Origin: an uncultured Pelagibacteraceae bacterium
GTDB taxonomy: Bacteria > Pseudomonadota > Alphaproteobacteria > Pelagibacterales > Pelagibacteraceae
DNA: 34,056 nucleotides
Direction of reading: 5' to 3'
Assembly: GCA_902632275.1 (NCBI GenBank)
Contig: CACPBW010000007.1
Coordinates: 1 to 34,056, forward strand
Below are positions 1 through 7,640 of the stretch, piece after piece (positions within the stretch are counted from its first letter, which is position 1; every line of letters starts with the position of its first letter). Below the pieces are notes generated by a model. The model did not search any database. It was not told the DNA's origin and saw only the letters and a program-made list of their open reading frames with translations. A program made the translations under genes and the position numbers.

Positions 1-788
1 TATTTTATTTCTGCATCATCTAATGCAATTAGTTCAACATTTGCTGCATGAAGTTGATTTTCGTCTCTCATAGGAGCTGTACAACCTTCTAGATAACTTA
101 CATAACTTCCTTTATCTGCAATAATTAAAGTTCTTTCAAACTGTCCAGTATCTGACGCATTAATTCTAAAATAAGTAGACAATTCCATTGGACACCTAAC
201 ACCCTCTGGGATGTAAACAAATGAACCATCAGTAAATACTGCTGAATTCAAGGTAGCAAAATAATGATCTGTTATCGGAATCACAGTGCCTAAATATTTT
301 TTAACTAGGTCTGGATGTTTTTGAACAGCCTCAGATATTGAACAAAAAATAATTCCATGTTTAGTTAAAGTATCTTTGAATGTTGTTGCAACTGATACTG
401 AGTCAAATACTGCATCTACAGCAATACCATTTAGTCTTTTTTGCTCATCAAGTGGTATACCCAGTTTTTTGTAAGTTTCTAATAATTTTGGGTCTAAGTC
501 TTCTAATTTTTTTGGTTTTTCATTAAAGTTTTTTGGTGCAGAATAATAATACAAATCTTGATAATTTATTTTAGGATATTTAGGTTTTTGCCAATCAGGT
601 TCTTTTAAAACTTTTAGTCTTTTGTAAGCTTGTAGCCTCCAATCTAATAACCATTTTGGTTCTTTTTTTATATTTGAAATAAATTTGATTACTTCTTCAT
701 TGAGTCCTTTTGGTGCCTTTATATTTTCAATATCAGTAGAAAAACCATATTTGTAATCTTTGATAATATCTAAATTTTTTTCGTCCAT
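1..788 (-). CDS. sufB: Fe-S cluster assembly protein SufB, N-terminal part (cut by window edge)
   Basis: SufB is the scaffold subunit of the SUF (SufBCD) complex, which builds Fe-S clusters in the cytoplasm. Translating the minus strand from the ATG at 788-786 gives an open frame of 262 codons running off the left edge; family length is about 480-495 residues, so roughly the N-terminal half is present. It begins [16 protein letters not shown] and contains stretches typical of Suf[14 protein letters not shown], a W-x-K-P-K-Y-P motif, [11 protein letters not shown], and near the edge [19 protein letters not shown] and [18 protein letters not shown]. Its start overlaps the upstream iscR stop by one base (TAATG), so the two are cotranscribed and probably translationally coupled. 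The remaining suf genes should lie to the left, outside the window. Confidence 0.95.
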   Translation of the reverse strand, partial: MDEKNLDIIKDYKYGFSTDIENIKAPKGLNEEVIKFISNIKKEPKWLLDWRLQAYKRLKVLKEPDWQKPKYPKINYQDLYYYSAPKNFNEKPKKLEDLDPKLLETYKKLGIPLDEQKRLNGIAVDAVFDSVSVATTFKDTLTKHGIIFCSISEAVQKHPDLVKKYLGTVIPITDHYFATLNSAVFTDGSFVYIPEGVRCPMELSTYFRINASDTGQFERTLIIADKGSYVSYLEGCTAPMRDENQLHAANVELIALDDAEIK

Positions 789-1210
789 TAGTTTTTCCTC
801 TCTTTGGTCATTAAGAGATCACTAAGATTTTTATTCTCAAAAAAATTGTTTATATATAAATCAAGCTCATCCCATAATTCATGCGTGATACATTTCGCTG
901 ATTTTCCATTACATCCTTTTTTTGAATCCTTTTTACATCCAACTGTTTTTACTTTTTGGTCTACAGCTTGGAATATTTCAGATAACTTAATATTTTTTGG
1001 ATCTTTTCTTAAAACATATCCACCATTTGATCCACGAACACTTTTAACAATTTCATTTTTTTTTAATTTTAAAAAAATTTGTTCAAGGTAAAGCAAAGAA
1101 ATACTTTGTCTCAATGAAATATCCCTCAAACTTACAGGACTATCTAATGGAAACTTTGACATGTCTGCCAAAGCCATAACTGCATATCGAGATTTAGTAT
1201 TTAGCTTCAT
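788..1210 (-). CDS. iscR: Rrf2-family Fe-S-sensing repressor IscR
   Basis: A 140-residue Rrf2-family transcription factor. The N-terminal winged helix-turn-helix starts [14 protein letters not shown] and has the wing sequence GSNGGYVL near residues 60-67. The cluster-binding loop holds Cys92, Cys100 and Cys107, followed by His110. In E. coli IscR the [2Fe-2S] ligands are C92, C98, C104 and H107, so all four ligands appear to be kept, with the same three-residue step from the last Cys to His. This argues for true IscR rather than RirA or another Rrf2 branch. It is the first gene of an operon with sufB (1-base overlap). A site matching the type 1 IscR consensus overlaps its own promoter at 1239-1263, so negative autoregulation that also covers suf is likely. 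No clear ribosome binding site is seen before the ATG. Confidence 0.95.
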   Translation of the reverse strand: MKLNTKSRYAVMALADMSKFPLDSPVSLRDISLRQSISLLYLEQIFLKLKKNEIVKSVRGSNGGYVLRKDPKNIKLSEIFQAVDQKVKTVGCKKDSKKGCNGKSAKCITHELWDELDLYINNFFENKNLSDLLMTKERKN

Positions 1211-1238
1211 AAAATCAATAATTATGCGGGTTATATAT

Positions 1239-1263
1239 ATACCCGACTAAAATAGTCAAGTAT
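1239..1263 (-). promoter_or_regulatory. Type 1 IscR operator overlapping the iscR-sufB promoter
   Basis: The 25 bases fit the E. coli type 1 IscR consensus (ATASYY-GACTR-WWW-YAGTC-RRSTAT) at every position: an inverted repeat GACTA-N3-TAGTC flanked by ATA and TAT ends. On the minus strand it contains TTGACT (1259-1254), a good -35 element; TATATA (1237-1232) lies 16 bases on as a possible -10, about 22 bases before the iscR ATG. The operator therefore covers the promoter, which suits repression by cluster-loaded IscR. The match is seen directly; the regulation is inferred from the E. coli iscR promoter. Confidence 0.85.
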
Positions 1264-1346
1264 TACAAAAATTAAAAAGACTCGCAAATTGTCATCGGTA
1301 TGTGTTAAACAAAGTTTTTTTGTGAGAATAGTTCGCATTAACATTT

Positions 1347-2003
1347 ATGGATAGTAAAATTTTAGAAATATTTATTCCTGGACCTGCAGGCAGACTAGAA
1401 GCAAAATATTTTAAGAGTAAAAAAAATACATCACCAATTGCTTTAGTGCTTCAACCACATCCTCAGTATGGTGGAACAATGAACAATAAAGTTGTGGTTG
1501 ATACATTTCATACTTTTATGGAAAATAATTTTTCCGTTTGTAGAGTAAATTTTAGAGGAGTTGGAAGAAGCGACGGAGATTTTGACAATGGACAAGGTGA
1601 ACTTGCAGACGCTGCGGCCGCTCTTGATTGGTTAGAAAGAGAAAACTTAGATAATTCTCAATGTTGGGTATCTGGTTTTTCTTTTGGTTCTTTAATTGCT
1701 ATGCAATTATTAATGAGAAGACCTGAAATAAATCGCTTTATAGCAATTTCACCTCAACCAAATGTATATGATTTTTCTTTTCTTTCACCCTGTCCCACTT
1801 CAGGTTTAATGATATACGGAAAAAAAGATGAACTTGTCCCTATAGAATTTATAAATGAGCTAGATAAAAGATTAAGTGCACAAAAAGGAATAAAGGTAGA
1901 TTTTCAATCTATATCCGACGCTAATCATTTTTTTTCAAAGTCAGAAAAAGATTTAACTAAAGCGTTAGACAAATATATAAAAAAAGAAACAACTATTTTT
2001 TAA
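1347..2003 (+). CDS. Alpha/beta hydrolase (COG2945-like)
   Basis: A 218-residue cytoplasmic alpha/beta hydrolase with no signal peptide. The nucleophile elbow is GFSFG with Ser112; the acid is probably Asp161 in YGKKDELVP and the base His194 in DANHFF. A strand followed by PHPQYGGTMNNKVV (residues 37-50) is the signature of the small COG2945/'alpha-beta superfamily hydrolase' group found across alphaproteobacteria. The substrate is unknown; esterase or thioesterase activity is only a guess. The gene is divergent from iscR, 136 bases away, and its stop lies 4 bases from the stop of convergent anmK. An imperfect Fur-like inverted repeat sits just upstream at 1323-1337. The ATG at 1347 gives the normal family N-terminus. 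Confidence 0.85.
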   Translation: MDSKILEIFIPGPAGRLEAKYFKSKKNTSPIALVLQPHPQYGGTMNNKVVVDTFHTFMENNFSVCRVNFRGVGRSDGDFDNGQGELADAAAALDWLERENLDNSQCWVSGFSFGSLIAMQLLMRRPEINRFIAISPQPNVYDFSFLSPCPTSGLMIYGKKDELVPIEFINELDKRLSAQKGIKVDFQSISDANHFFSKSEKDLTKALDKYIKKETTIF

Positions 2004-2007
2004 ATAA

Positions 2008-3084
2008 TCAAATAATTGTTCCTCCTGTCGTATCATTGTTACACCCAGTCGTGGAAGGGAATGAAATATCTAAATTTAGAAGTGATCTGATAGCAAGGTA
2101 TGCAAAAGCTTGGGACTCTACAAAATCACCATCTATTTTAAAATCATCAATATTTACTATTTTTTTTTTAATTTTGTTCTCTAATCTTTCCACTAAATAC
2201 TTATTTTTTCTACCGCCACCACAAGCAATAATATTTTTTGATGATATTTTATTTGCGATTATTTCAATTGTATACTCAATTATAGTTGCAGCACCATCTT
2301 CAACGGTTAACCCTCTAAATGTTGAAATATCGAAATCATTTATATCATAGCTTCTTTTATTATTTATTTCGTTGTTAAAGTAGATGTCTAATGATTGGTC
2401 CAATAAAATTTTATTCACTTTGCCCGATCTAGCTATAAAACCGTCTTTATCATATTTATTTTTAGTTTTTTGCCTTATCCATGAATCTAAAAGACAATTA
2501 CCAGGTCCTAAATCTTTGGCGCTAAATTTGTATTTTTCATCTATAAAAGTTTCATTTGAAATCCCACCTATGTTTAAAAAAACAACATTATTTTGTTTAA
2601 TTTTTTTTGCTATTGCAGAATGATAAATTGGTGCTAGTGGAGCCCCATTTCCACTATTGTTAATATCATTTTCTCTAAAATTATAAGCTATTTTTTTTTT
2701 CAGCAATTGTGATAAAAGTCTGCCATCTCCTAATTGTTTCGATATTTTTTCTTCTGGATTATGATAAATAGTGTGTCCATGAAAACCAATCAAATCGATT
2801 TCATTATTTGAATTTTTTAATATTTTATTAGCAAATTCTGCATGTAAAATAGTTATTTCTCTCTCAAGCTTATTTAATTCGTTTTCATGATATTTTAAAT
2901 CTTTAAGATTGACTATTTTATTTCTAATATCAGACAGTTTATTGTTAAAAATATTGTCGTATTTACAATAAAAGTTTTCAATTACCTCAAAATTATCAAT
3001 GCCATTTGAATATATTATTGACCCATCAATACCATCCATTGAAGTTCCGCTCATCATACCTAAACAATAAAAATTTTTGCTCAT
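2008..3084 (-). CDS. anmK: Anhydro-N-acetylmuramic acid kinase
   Basis: AnmK phosphorylates and hydrolyses 1,6-anhydro-MurNAc released by lytic transglycosylases, giving MurNAc-6-phosphate for cell-wall recycling in the cytoplasm. The 358-residue protein has the family start GMMSGTSMDGID (residues 9-20), GFHGHTIYHNPE, NIGGISN, the DLGPGNCLLDSW segment that holds the catalytic Asp region, and a C-terminal ACGGGRKN nucleotide-binding loop. The length is normal (about 360-370). It is divergent from tyrS with 59 bases between the starts, in which I see no strong promoter. The family is well established; activity here is inferred. Confidence 0.95.
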   Translation of the reverse strand: MSKNFYCLGMMSGTSMDGIDGSIIYSNGIDNFEVIENFYCKYDNIFNNKLSDIRNKIVNLKDLKYHENELNKLEREITILHAEFANKILKNSNNEIDLIGFHGHTIYHNPEEKISKQLGDGRLLSQLLKKKIAYNFRENDINNSGNGAPLAPIYHSAIAKKIKQNNVVFLNIGGISNETFIDEKYKFSAKDLGPGNCLLDSWIRQKTKNKYDKDGFIARSGKVNKILLDQSLDIYFNNEINNKRSYDINDFDISTFRGLTVEDGAATIIEYTIEIIANKISSKNIIACGGGRKNKYLVERLENKIKKKIVNIDDFKIDGDFVESQAFAYLAIRSLLNLDISFPSTTGCNNDTTGGTII

Positions 3085-3143
3085 AAATATTTTTTAATTA
3101 CTTTAAATATCAAGTATATTAACTTTACACTTTTTTTAAAAAA

Positions 3144-4379
3144 ATGGACAAATCGTTCTTAACAGAATTCAAACAAAGAGAATACTACAATCAATGCACT
3201 GATTTTGATGCATTAAACGAAATTCTGAGAGCAAAACCTATTAGGGCTTACATAGGTTTTGATTGTACAGCTAAAAGTTTACATGTCGGTAGTCTTTTGC
3301 AAATAATGTGCTTAAGAATGCTTCAAAAGCATGGACATCAACCGATAGTTTTGTTGGGAGGTGGCACAACGAGAATTGGCGATCCATCTGGTAAAGAAGA
3401 AACTAGAAAAATGTTATCAGATAAAGAAATAGAAAATAACATTAAAAACATTAAAAAAGTATTTAATATTTTTTTAAAAACTAGTAACACAAAAATAAAG
3501 CCAATATTTGTAAATAATTACAAATGGCTTGGAAAACTCAATTACATAAAATTTTTGAGAGAAATAGGAAAACATTTTACAATTAATAAAATGTTAAGTT
3601 TCGATAGTGTAAAATTGAGGCTAGATCGCGAACAGTCTTTAAGCTACATGGAATTTAATTATATGATACTTCAAGCATACGATTTTTTAGAACTAAATAA
3701 AAATAAAAATTGTATTATGCAGATTGGTGGCTCTGATCAGTGGGGTAATATAGTTAATGGGGTTGAACTAATAAAAAGATACTCTGGTAAACAATCTTTT
3801 GGATTAACAACTCCCTTAATAACCTTAGCCTCTGGAGCAAAAATGGGCAAAACAGAAAGTGGAGCAGTATGGTTAGACAAATCATTATTGTCTCCATATG
3901 ATTATTGGCAATTTTGGAGAAATACAGATGACAGAGATGTAATTAAATTTCTCAAAATGTTTACTGACCTAAGTTTAAAAAAAATTGAAGAAATTAAAAA
4001 CCATAATATTAATGAATTGAAAATTTTATTAGCAAATGAAGCAACTGAAATGTTACATGGAAAATCATCTGCTGAAAAAGCAGAGCAAACGGCTAAAAAA
4101 ACTTTTGGATCTGGTTTGGTTGGGGATGATTTGCCGACAATCAAAATAGATAAAAAAAAATTAGAAAATGGTATGAAAATTATTGATCTTGTGATTGTTT
4201 CAAATCTACTAGCTTCAAAAAGCGAGGTAAGAAGAATAATTAACAATAAAGGTATAAAAATTAATAATCAAACAATTGAAGACCAAAATTTAGAGATATC
4301 ATTAAAAAATTTTAACAACCATAATTTCTTAAAACTATCACTTGGAAAAAAAAAACATGTGATAATCAAGATAAACTAG
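3144..4379 (+). CDS. tyrS: Tyrosyl-tRNA synthetase
   Basis: A class I aminoacyl-tRNA synthetase that charges tRNA-Tyr. The 411 residues include a HIGH-type motif HVGS (47-50), a tyrosine-binding region (YIGFDCTAKSLH; later QIGGSDQWGN) and a KMSKS-type loop KMGKT (233-237). A C-terminal S4-like RNA-binding region follows (LVIVSNLLASKSEVRRIINNKGIKIN). Length and order fit bacterial TyrRS. Its TAG stop shares the palindrome CTAG (4376-4379) with the stop of the convergent AsmA-like gene. Confidence 0.97.
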   Translation: MDKSFLTEFKQREYYNQCTDFDALNEILRAKPIRAYIGFDCTAKSLHVGSLLQIMCLRMLQKHGHQPIVLLGGGTTRIGDPSGKEETRKMLSDKEIENNIKNIKKVFNIFLKTSNTKIKPIFVNNYKWLGKLNYIKFLREIGKHFTINKMLSFDSVKLRLDREQSLSYMEFNYMILQAYDFLELNKNKNCIMQIGGSDQWGNIVNGVELIKRYSGKQSFGLTTPLITLASGAKMGKTESGAVWLDKSLLSPYDYWQFWRNTDDRDVIKFLKMFTDLSLKKIEEIKNHNINELKILLANEATEMLHGKSSAEKAEQTAKKTFGSGLVGDDLPTIKIDKKKLENGMKIIDLVIVSNLLASKSEVRRIINNKGIKINNQTIEDQNLEISLKNFNNHNFLKLSLGKKKHVIIKIN

Positions 4380-6550
4380 TTTGTTTTCTTAATTTTTTCT
4401 AATGTTCTTGTTATAAATCTAGGTGTTAACGTTTTAATTGGGTTTACTGTTGTTTTTATATTTTTAGGTGGACCCTTCAGTTTAAAACTTACACCAAATA
4501 CACCTTCACCTGTTTTTTTTCCAACTAAAATATCTCCCAGAATTGGTATAGATCCAACAAATTTATTAATTGTAGTTGCTGGTACTAAAGTACCTCTTAA
4601 ACTTATTATTTTATTTTTTTCAACATAACCTTCCATTAAAATTGAAATTGCAGGTCCAATGGCATAAATTTCATCAATCTCCATAAGGTTTTTTTTGCTT
4701 GTAAAATTCATTTCTAATTCATCAAACCCTACCCCCTCTCCTGATAGAATGTCCGCAATACCTTGCAAAGATGCAAGTGTAAGAATTTTCGTTAACGCAG
4801 GTAACTCCTTGAGACTGAATTCGAAAATCTTTAGTTGTGATTTAGAAACTTTGTTTTCCTTAACTGAATAAAAATCAATTTTTCCACCTTCAAAACCCTT
4901 AACAAATTTATATTTTTTAACAAAAGGCTTAGCTTGATCTGAATAAAAAGTTGTTACTTTTTGTCCACCTTTTGTCTTAACTGTAATTGATACTGTATCT
5001 TTATTTGGAAATGAGGATTTTAATGACATATCATAAACATCATTACCATTTAGTTTAATTTTGCCTTCCAGGTTTAAAATATGATGCTCTGAGTCTAAAA
5101 AATTTTTTTTGAGTTTTAAATCAAAAATTCTTTCTTTATTATCAAAGATCTTTGTTTCATTTGTATTATCAAACAAAATTTGATCTATTATCTTATTTAA
5201 ATTAAAGCTGTTACCTTCAATAATATAACTATTTTTTTTATTCTTAACTATTGAGATGTCATTTTTTTTATTATCAATATCTAGATATTTTAAATTAATT
5301 TTTTGAAAATCTGTGATTTGAAAATTTTTTGAAAAATAAATATTATTTAATTTTATTATATCGTTATTTTTTTTTAAAATTATTTTATTTAAAAAGAAAT
5401 TGTTATTCTTTTTCCCGCCAATAATTTTTAAATTTGCAACTTCATTGTCATTCTTTGCAAAATTAATAAGATCTATCTTAAAAGGAATTTCACTGATATC
5501 TAAATTGATATCAAATTTTATATCTTTCTTATTTATTTCAAAATTATATTTAACATCATCTAATTTTTCTCCGACTTGAAGATTACCAAAACCCTCTATT
5601 AATATTTTCTTTTCAAAATTAATATTTATAGTTTGATCTAAAAGAGTAATTTTATTATCATAATTTGGAAAATATTTTTTAATATTTCGTTCATCCTCAT
5701 ATTCAGCTTTTTTTAAGTTTATCTTAGAATTAAATTTTAAATCTGATATTTTAAATTTTTTTGATAAATTAAAATTAAAATTATTTTTTGAAGATAAATG
5801 GATATTTTTTATATTTTCATTTTTAATAAATATATTTGTTATTGATTTCGGTATTATGTTTTCTTTACTATCAATAGTGCCTTCGACTATATAATTTTGG
5901 TTTTTTTTACTTATAAGAATTTTTTTTGAAAGAAGCTCCAAGCCCTTATATTCAGATTCGAGATTTGTAATTTGAATTTTATTTTCAGAATATTTTAAAT
6001 TACCTGATATTTTTTCAATTTTTTGTTTATTAAAAAAATCTATAGATAAATTTTCAACATCAGCTGTAATCTCATATTTATCATCTTTTAATATTCCATT
6101 TTTATCAAAATTTAATTTTATAGAAATTTCAACTTCTCCAGTTTTTACGATTTTTTCAATTATTAATAATTGAGCACTATCTTTATAAGATCTTGCAAGT
6201 TTAGTAATTTCTTTAATTTGATTTTTTTGACTATCTATAAATAAATATTTTATTGCAAATTCCCTTTTCAAAAAAGATTTTAGATCATAAGTAGTTGAAA
6301 TTTTTTTTAATTTTATTTTCTCTTTCTCTAATAAAATAATTGGATAATCAGTCTCTAAATCAATAGAAAGTTTTGAAATATTTAGAAGTATTTTAATGTC
6401 ATTTAATTTCAAATTGATTTGTGGATATTTATCTCTAATTTCCGTTTGTATTTTTTTATTTAATTTACTAGTACTAATACCTATAAAATTTAGGTAAATA
6501 ATTGAACCTATAATAAAAAATAATAATATATAAAATATTCTTCTAATCAT
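4376..6550 (-). CDS. AsmA-like protein (DUF3971/AsmA C-terminal family)
   Basis: A 724-residue protein with one N-terminal membrane anchor (about residues 4-27) followed by a long beta-rich, Lys/Asn/Ile-rich region expected to lie in the periplasm. The last 140 or so residues resemble the AsmA-like C-terminal domain: LTLASLQGIADILSGEGVGF, then IGPAISILMEGYV and RGTLVPATTINKFVGSIPI, ending with FKLKGP. Proteins of this type (YhdP/TamB/AsmA relatives) are elongated bridge-like proteins implicated in lipid transport between the membranes; that role here is inference. It is adjacent to prfB with no gap (TAA then ATG) and shares a 4-base convergent overlap with tyrS. Much of the middle is low in recognisable motifs. 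Confidence 0.8.
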   Translation of the reverse strand: MIRRIFYILLFFIIGSIIYLNFIGISTSKLNKKIQTEIRDKYPQINLKLNDIKILLNISKLSIDLETDYPIILLEKEKIKLKKISTTYDLKSFLKREFAIKYLFIDSQKNQIKEITKLARSYKDSAQLLIIEKIVKTGEVEISIKLNFDKNGILKDDKYEITADVENLSIDFFNKQKIEKISGNLKYSENKIQITNLESEYKGLELLSKKILISKKNQNYIVEGTIDSKENIIPKSITNIFIKNENIKNIHLSSKNNFNFNLSKKFKISDLKFNSKINLKKAEYEDERNIKKYFPNYDNKITLLDQTININFEKKILIEGFGNLQVGEKLDDVKYNFEINKKDIKFDINLDISEIPFKIDLINFAKNDNEVANLKIIGGKKNNNFFLNKIILKKNNDIIKLNNIYFSKNFQITDFQKINLKYLDIDNKKNDISIVKNKKNSYIIEGNSFNLNKIIDQILFDNTNETKIFDNKERIFDLKLKKNFLDSEHHILNLEGKIKLNGNDVYDMSLKSSFPNKDTVSITVKTKGGQKVTTFYSDQAKPFVKKYKFVKGFEGGKIDFYSVKENKVSKSQLKIFEFSLKELPALTKILTLASLQGIADILSGEGVGFDELEMNFTSKKNLMEIDEIYAIGPAISILMEGYVEKNKIISLRGTLVPATTINKFVGSIPILGDILVGKKTGEGVFGVSFKLKGPPKNIKTTVNPIKTLTPRFITRTLEKIKKTN

Positions 6551-7640
6551 TTATTTATATAAAGAGCTTTCTAAAAAAGAATCTATTTCTCCATTTAAAA
6601 CCTTATCCGGATCAGAGCTTTCATGATTAGTCCTATTGTCTTTGACAAGTCTATATGGATGTAAAATGTAAGATCTAATTTGGTGCCCCCAACCTATATC
6701 GGTCTTTTCACTCTCCAAGTTTTGAGCCTCCTTTTCCTTTTTTTTTAATTCAAAATCATACAATCTAGCCTTAAGCATTCTCATGCAAGTTTCTTTATTT
6801 TTGTGCTGTGACCTTTCATTTTGACACTGAACAACAATTTTTGTTGGTAAGTGAGTTATTCTTACTGCACTATCAGTTGTATTCACGTGTTGCCCACCTG
6901 CACCGCTAGACCTGTAAGTATCAATTCTTAAATCTTTTTCCTTTATCTCAATTTCAATGCTGTCGTCTATTATTGGATATACCCACACACTTGCAAAACT
7001 AGTATGTCTTCGTGCTCCAGAGTCAAAAGGTGAAACTCTCACTAGCCTGTGGATACCAGACTCTGATTTAAGCCATCCATATAAGTATTCTCCGTGTATT
7101 TGAATAGTTGAAGATTTTATGCCAGCCTCATCACCTTTGTGTTCGCTAATAACCACTGATTTATATTTTTTGTTCTGAGCCCATTTTTGATACATTCTTC
7201 TTAGCATTTCTGCCCAATCTTGGCTTTCTGTGCCTCCGGCACCTGCGTGTATTTCAATATAACAATCTAAAATATCACTTTCGTTTGATAAAAAGCATTT
7301 GACCTCATTTTTTTTGCATTTATTCTTAAGTTCTTTAGAGTTTTTAATTAAATCTTTTATTATATTTTGATTATTTTCCTCAGCTGCTAAATTGTATAAA
7401 TCAGAGAAGTCTTGAATTTCTTTTTTGGAATTTTCATACGATTTTAATAAATCTTCGTAAAAATTTTTTTCTTTTATTACTTTTTGAGCTAAATCTTTAT
7501 TCTTCCAAAAATCAGGTTCTAATATTTTTTTATTTTTTTTTTCAACTGTTGAACGGATATTATTCTTTTCAAAGAAACTCCTTTATTCTTTGATTAATTT
7601 TTTCAATTTCCTGCTTCTGTTTTATAAAATCGTTATCCAT
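6551..7640 (-). CDS. prfB: Peptide chain release factor 2 with programmed +1 frameshift
   Basis: RF2 terminates translation at UGA and UAA. The gene is in two frames: residues 1-23 from the ATG at 7640-7638, ending CTT-TGA with the stop at 7571-7569. Skipping T7571 continues as GAA AAG AAT and stays open to the TAA at 6553-6551, giving 362 residues (E. coli RF2 has 365). After the shift the protein has the family segment AGAGGTESQDWAEML, the SPF anticodon tripeptide at 203-205 and GGQ at 248-250, two residues off the E. coli positions. The start overlaps the stop of the upstream penicillin-binding protein gene by one base (TAATG). Read without the shift, only a 23-residue peptide would be made; the gene is intact, not a pseudogene. 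Confidence 0.96.
7569..7583 (-). promoter_or_regulatory. prfB: RF2 autoregulatory frameshift signal
   Basis: The minus strand reads AAGGAG-TTT-CTT-TGA: an internal Shine-Dalgarno-like AAGGAG (7583-7578), a three-base spacer, the slippery CTT and an in-frame UGA. E. coli prfB has the same parts and spacing (AGGGGG-TAT-CTT-TGA). When RF2 is scarce, the ribosome pauses at UGA and slips +1. The elements are seen directly; the mechanism is established for the family. Confidence 0.95.

Noticed and set aside
804..1091. Open frames opposite known genes, such as this one opposite iscR and others opposite anmK, aspS, lptD and fabD.
   Set aside because: They have no family features and lie antisense to clear genes; they arise because of low stop-codon density on the opposite strand.
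1264..1346. A small RNA or small gene in the gap between iscR and the hydrolase.
   Set aside because: No open frame with a start, no hairpin followed by a T run; it is better explained as regulatory DNA.
4376..6550. A recent foreign origin for the Asn/Lys-rich AsmA-like protein.
   Set aside because: Its composition matches the AT-rich neighbours, and it is joined to prfB without a gap, as expected for a resident gene.
6551..7207. A 218-residue RF2 that looks N-terminally truncated.
   Set aside because: The frame is open up to the CTT-TGA slip site and joins a 23-codon leader by a +1 shift, so the gene is complete and extends to 7640.
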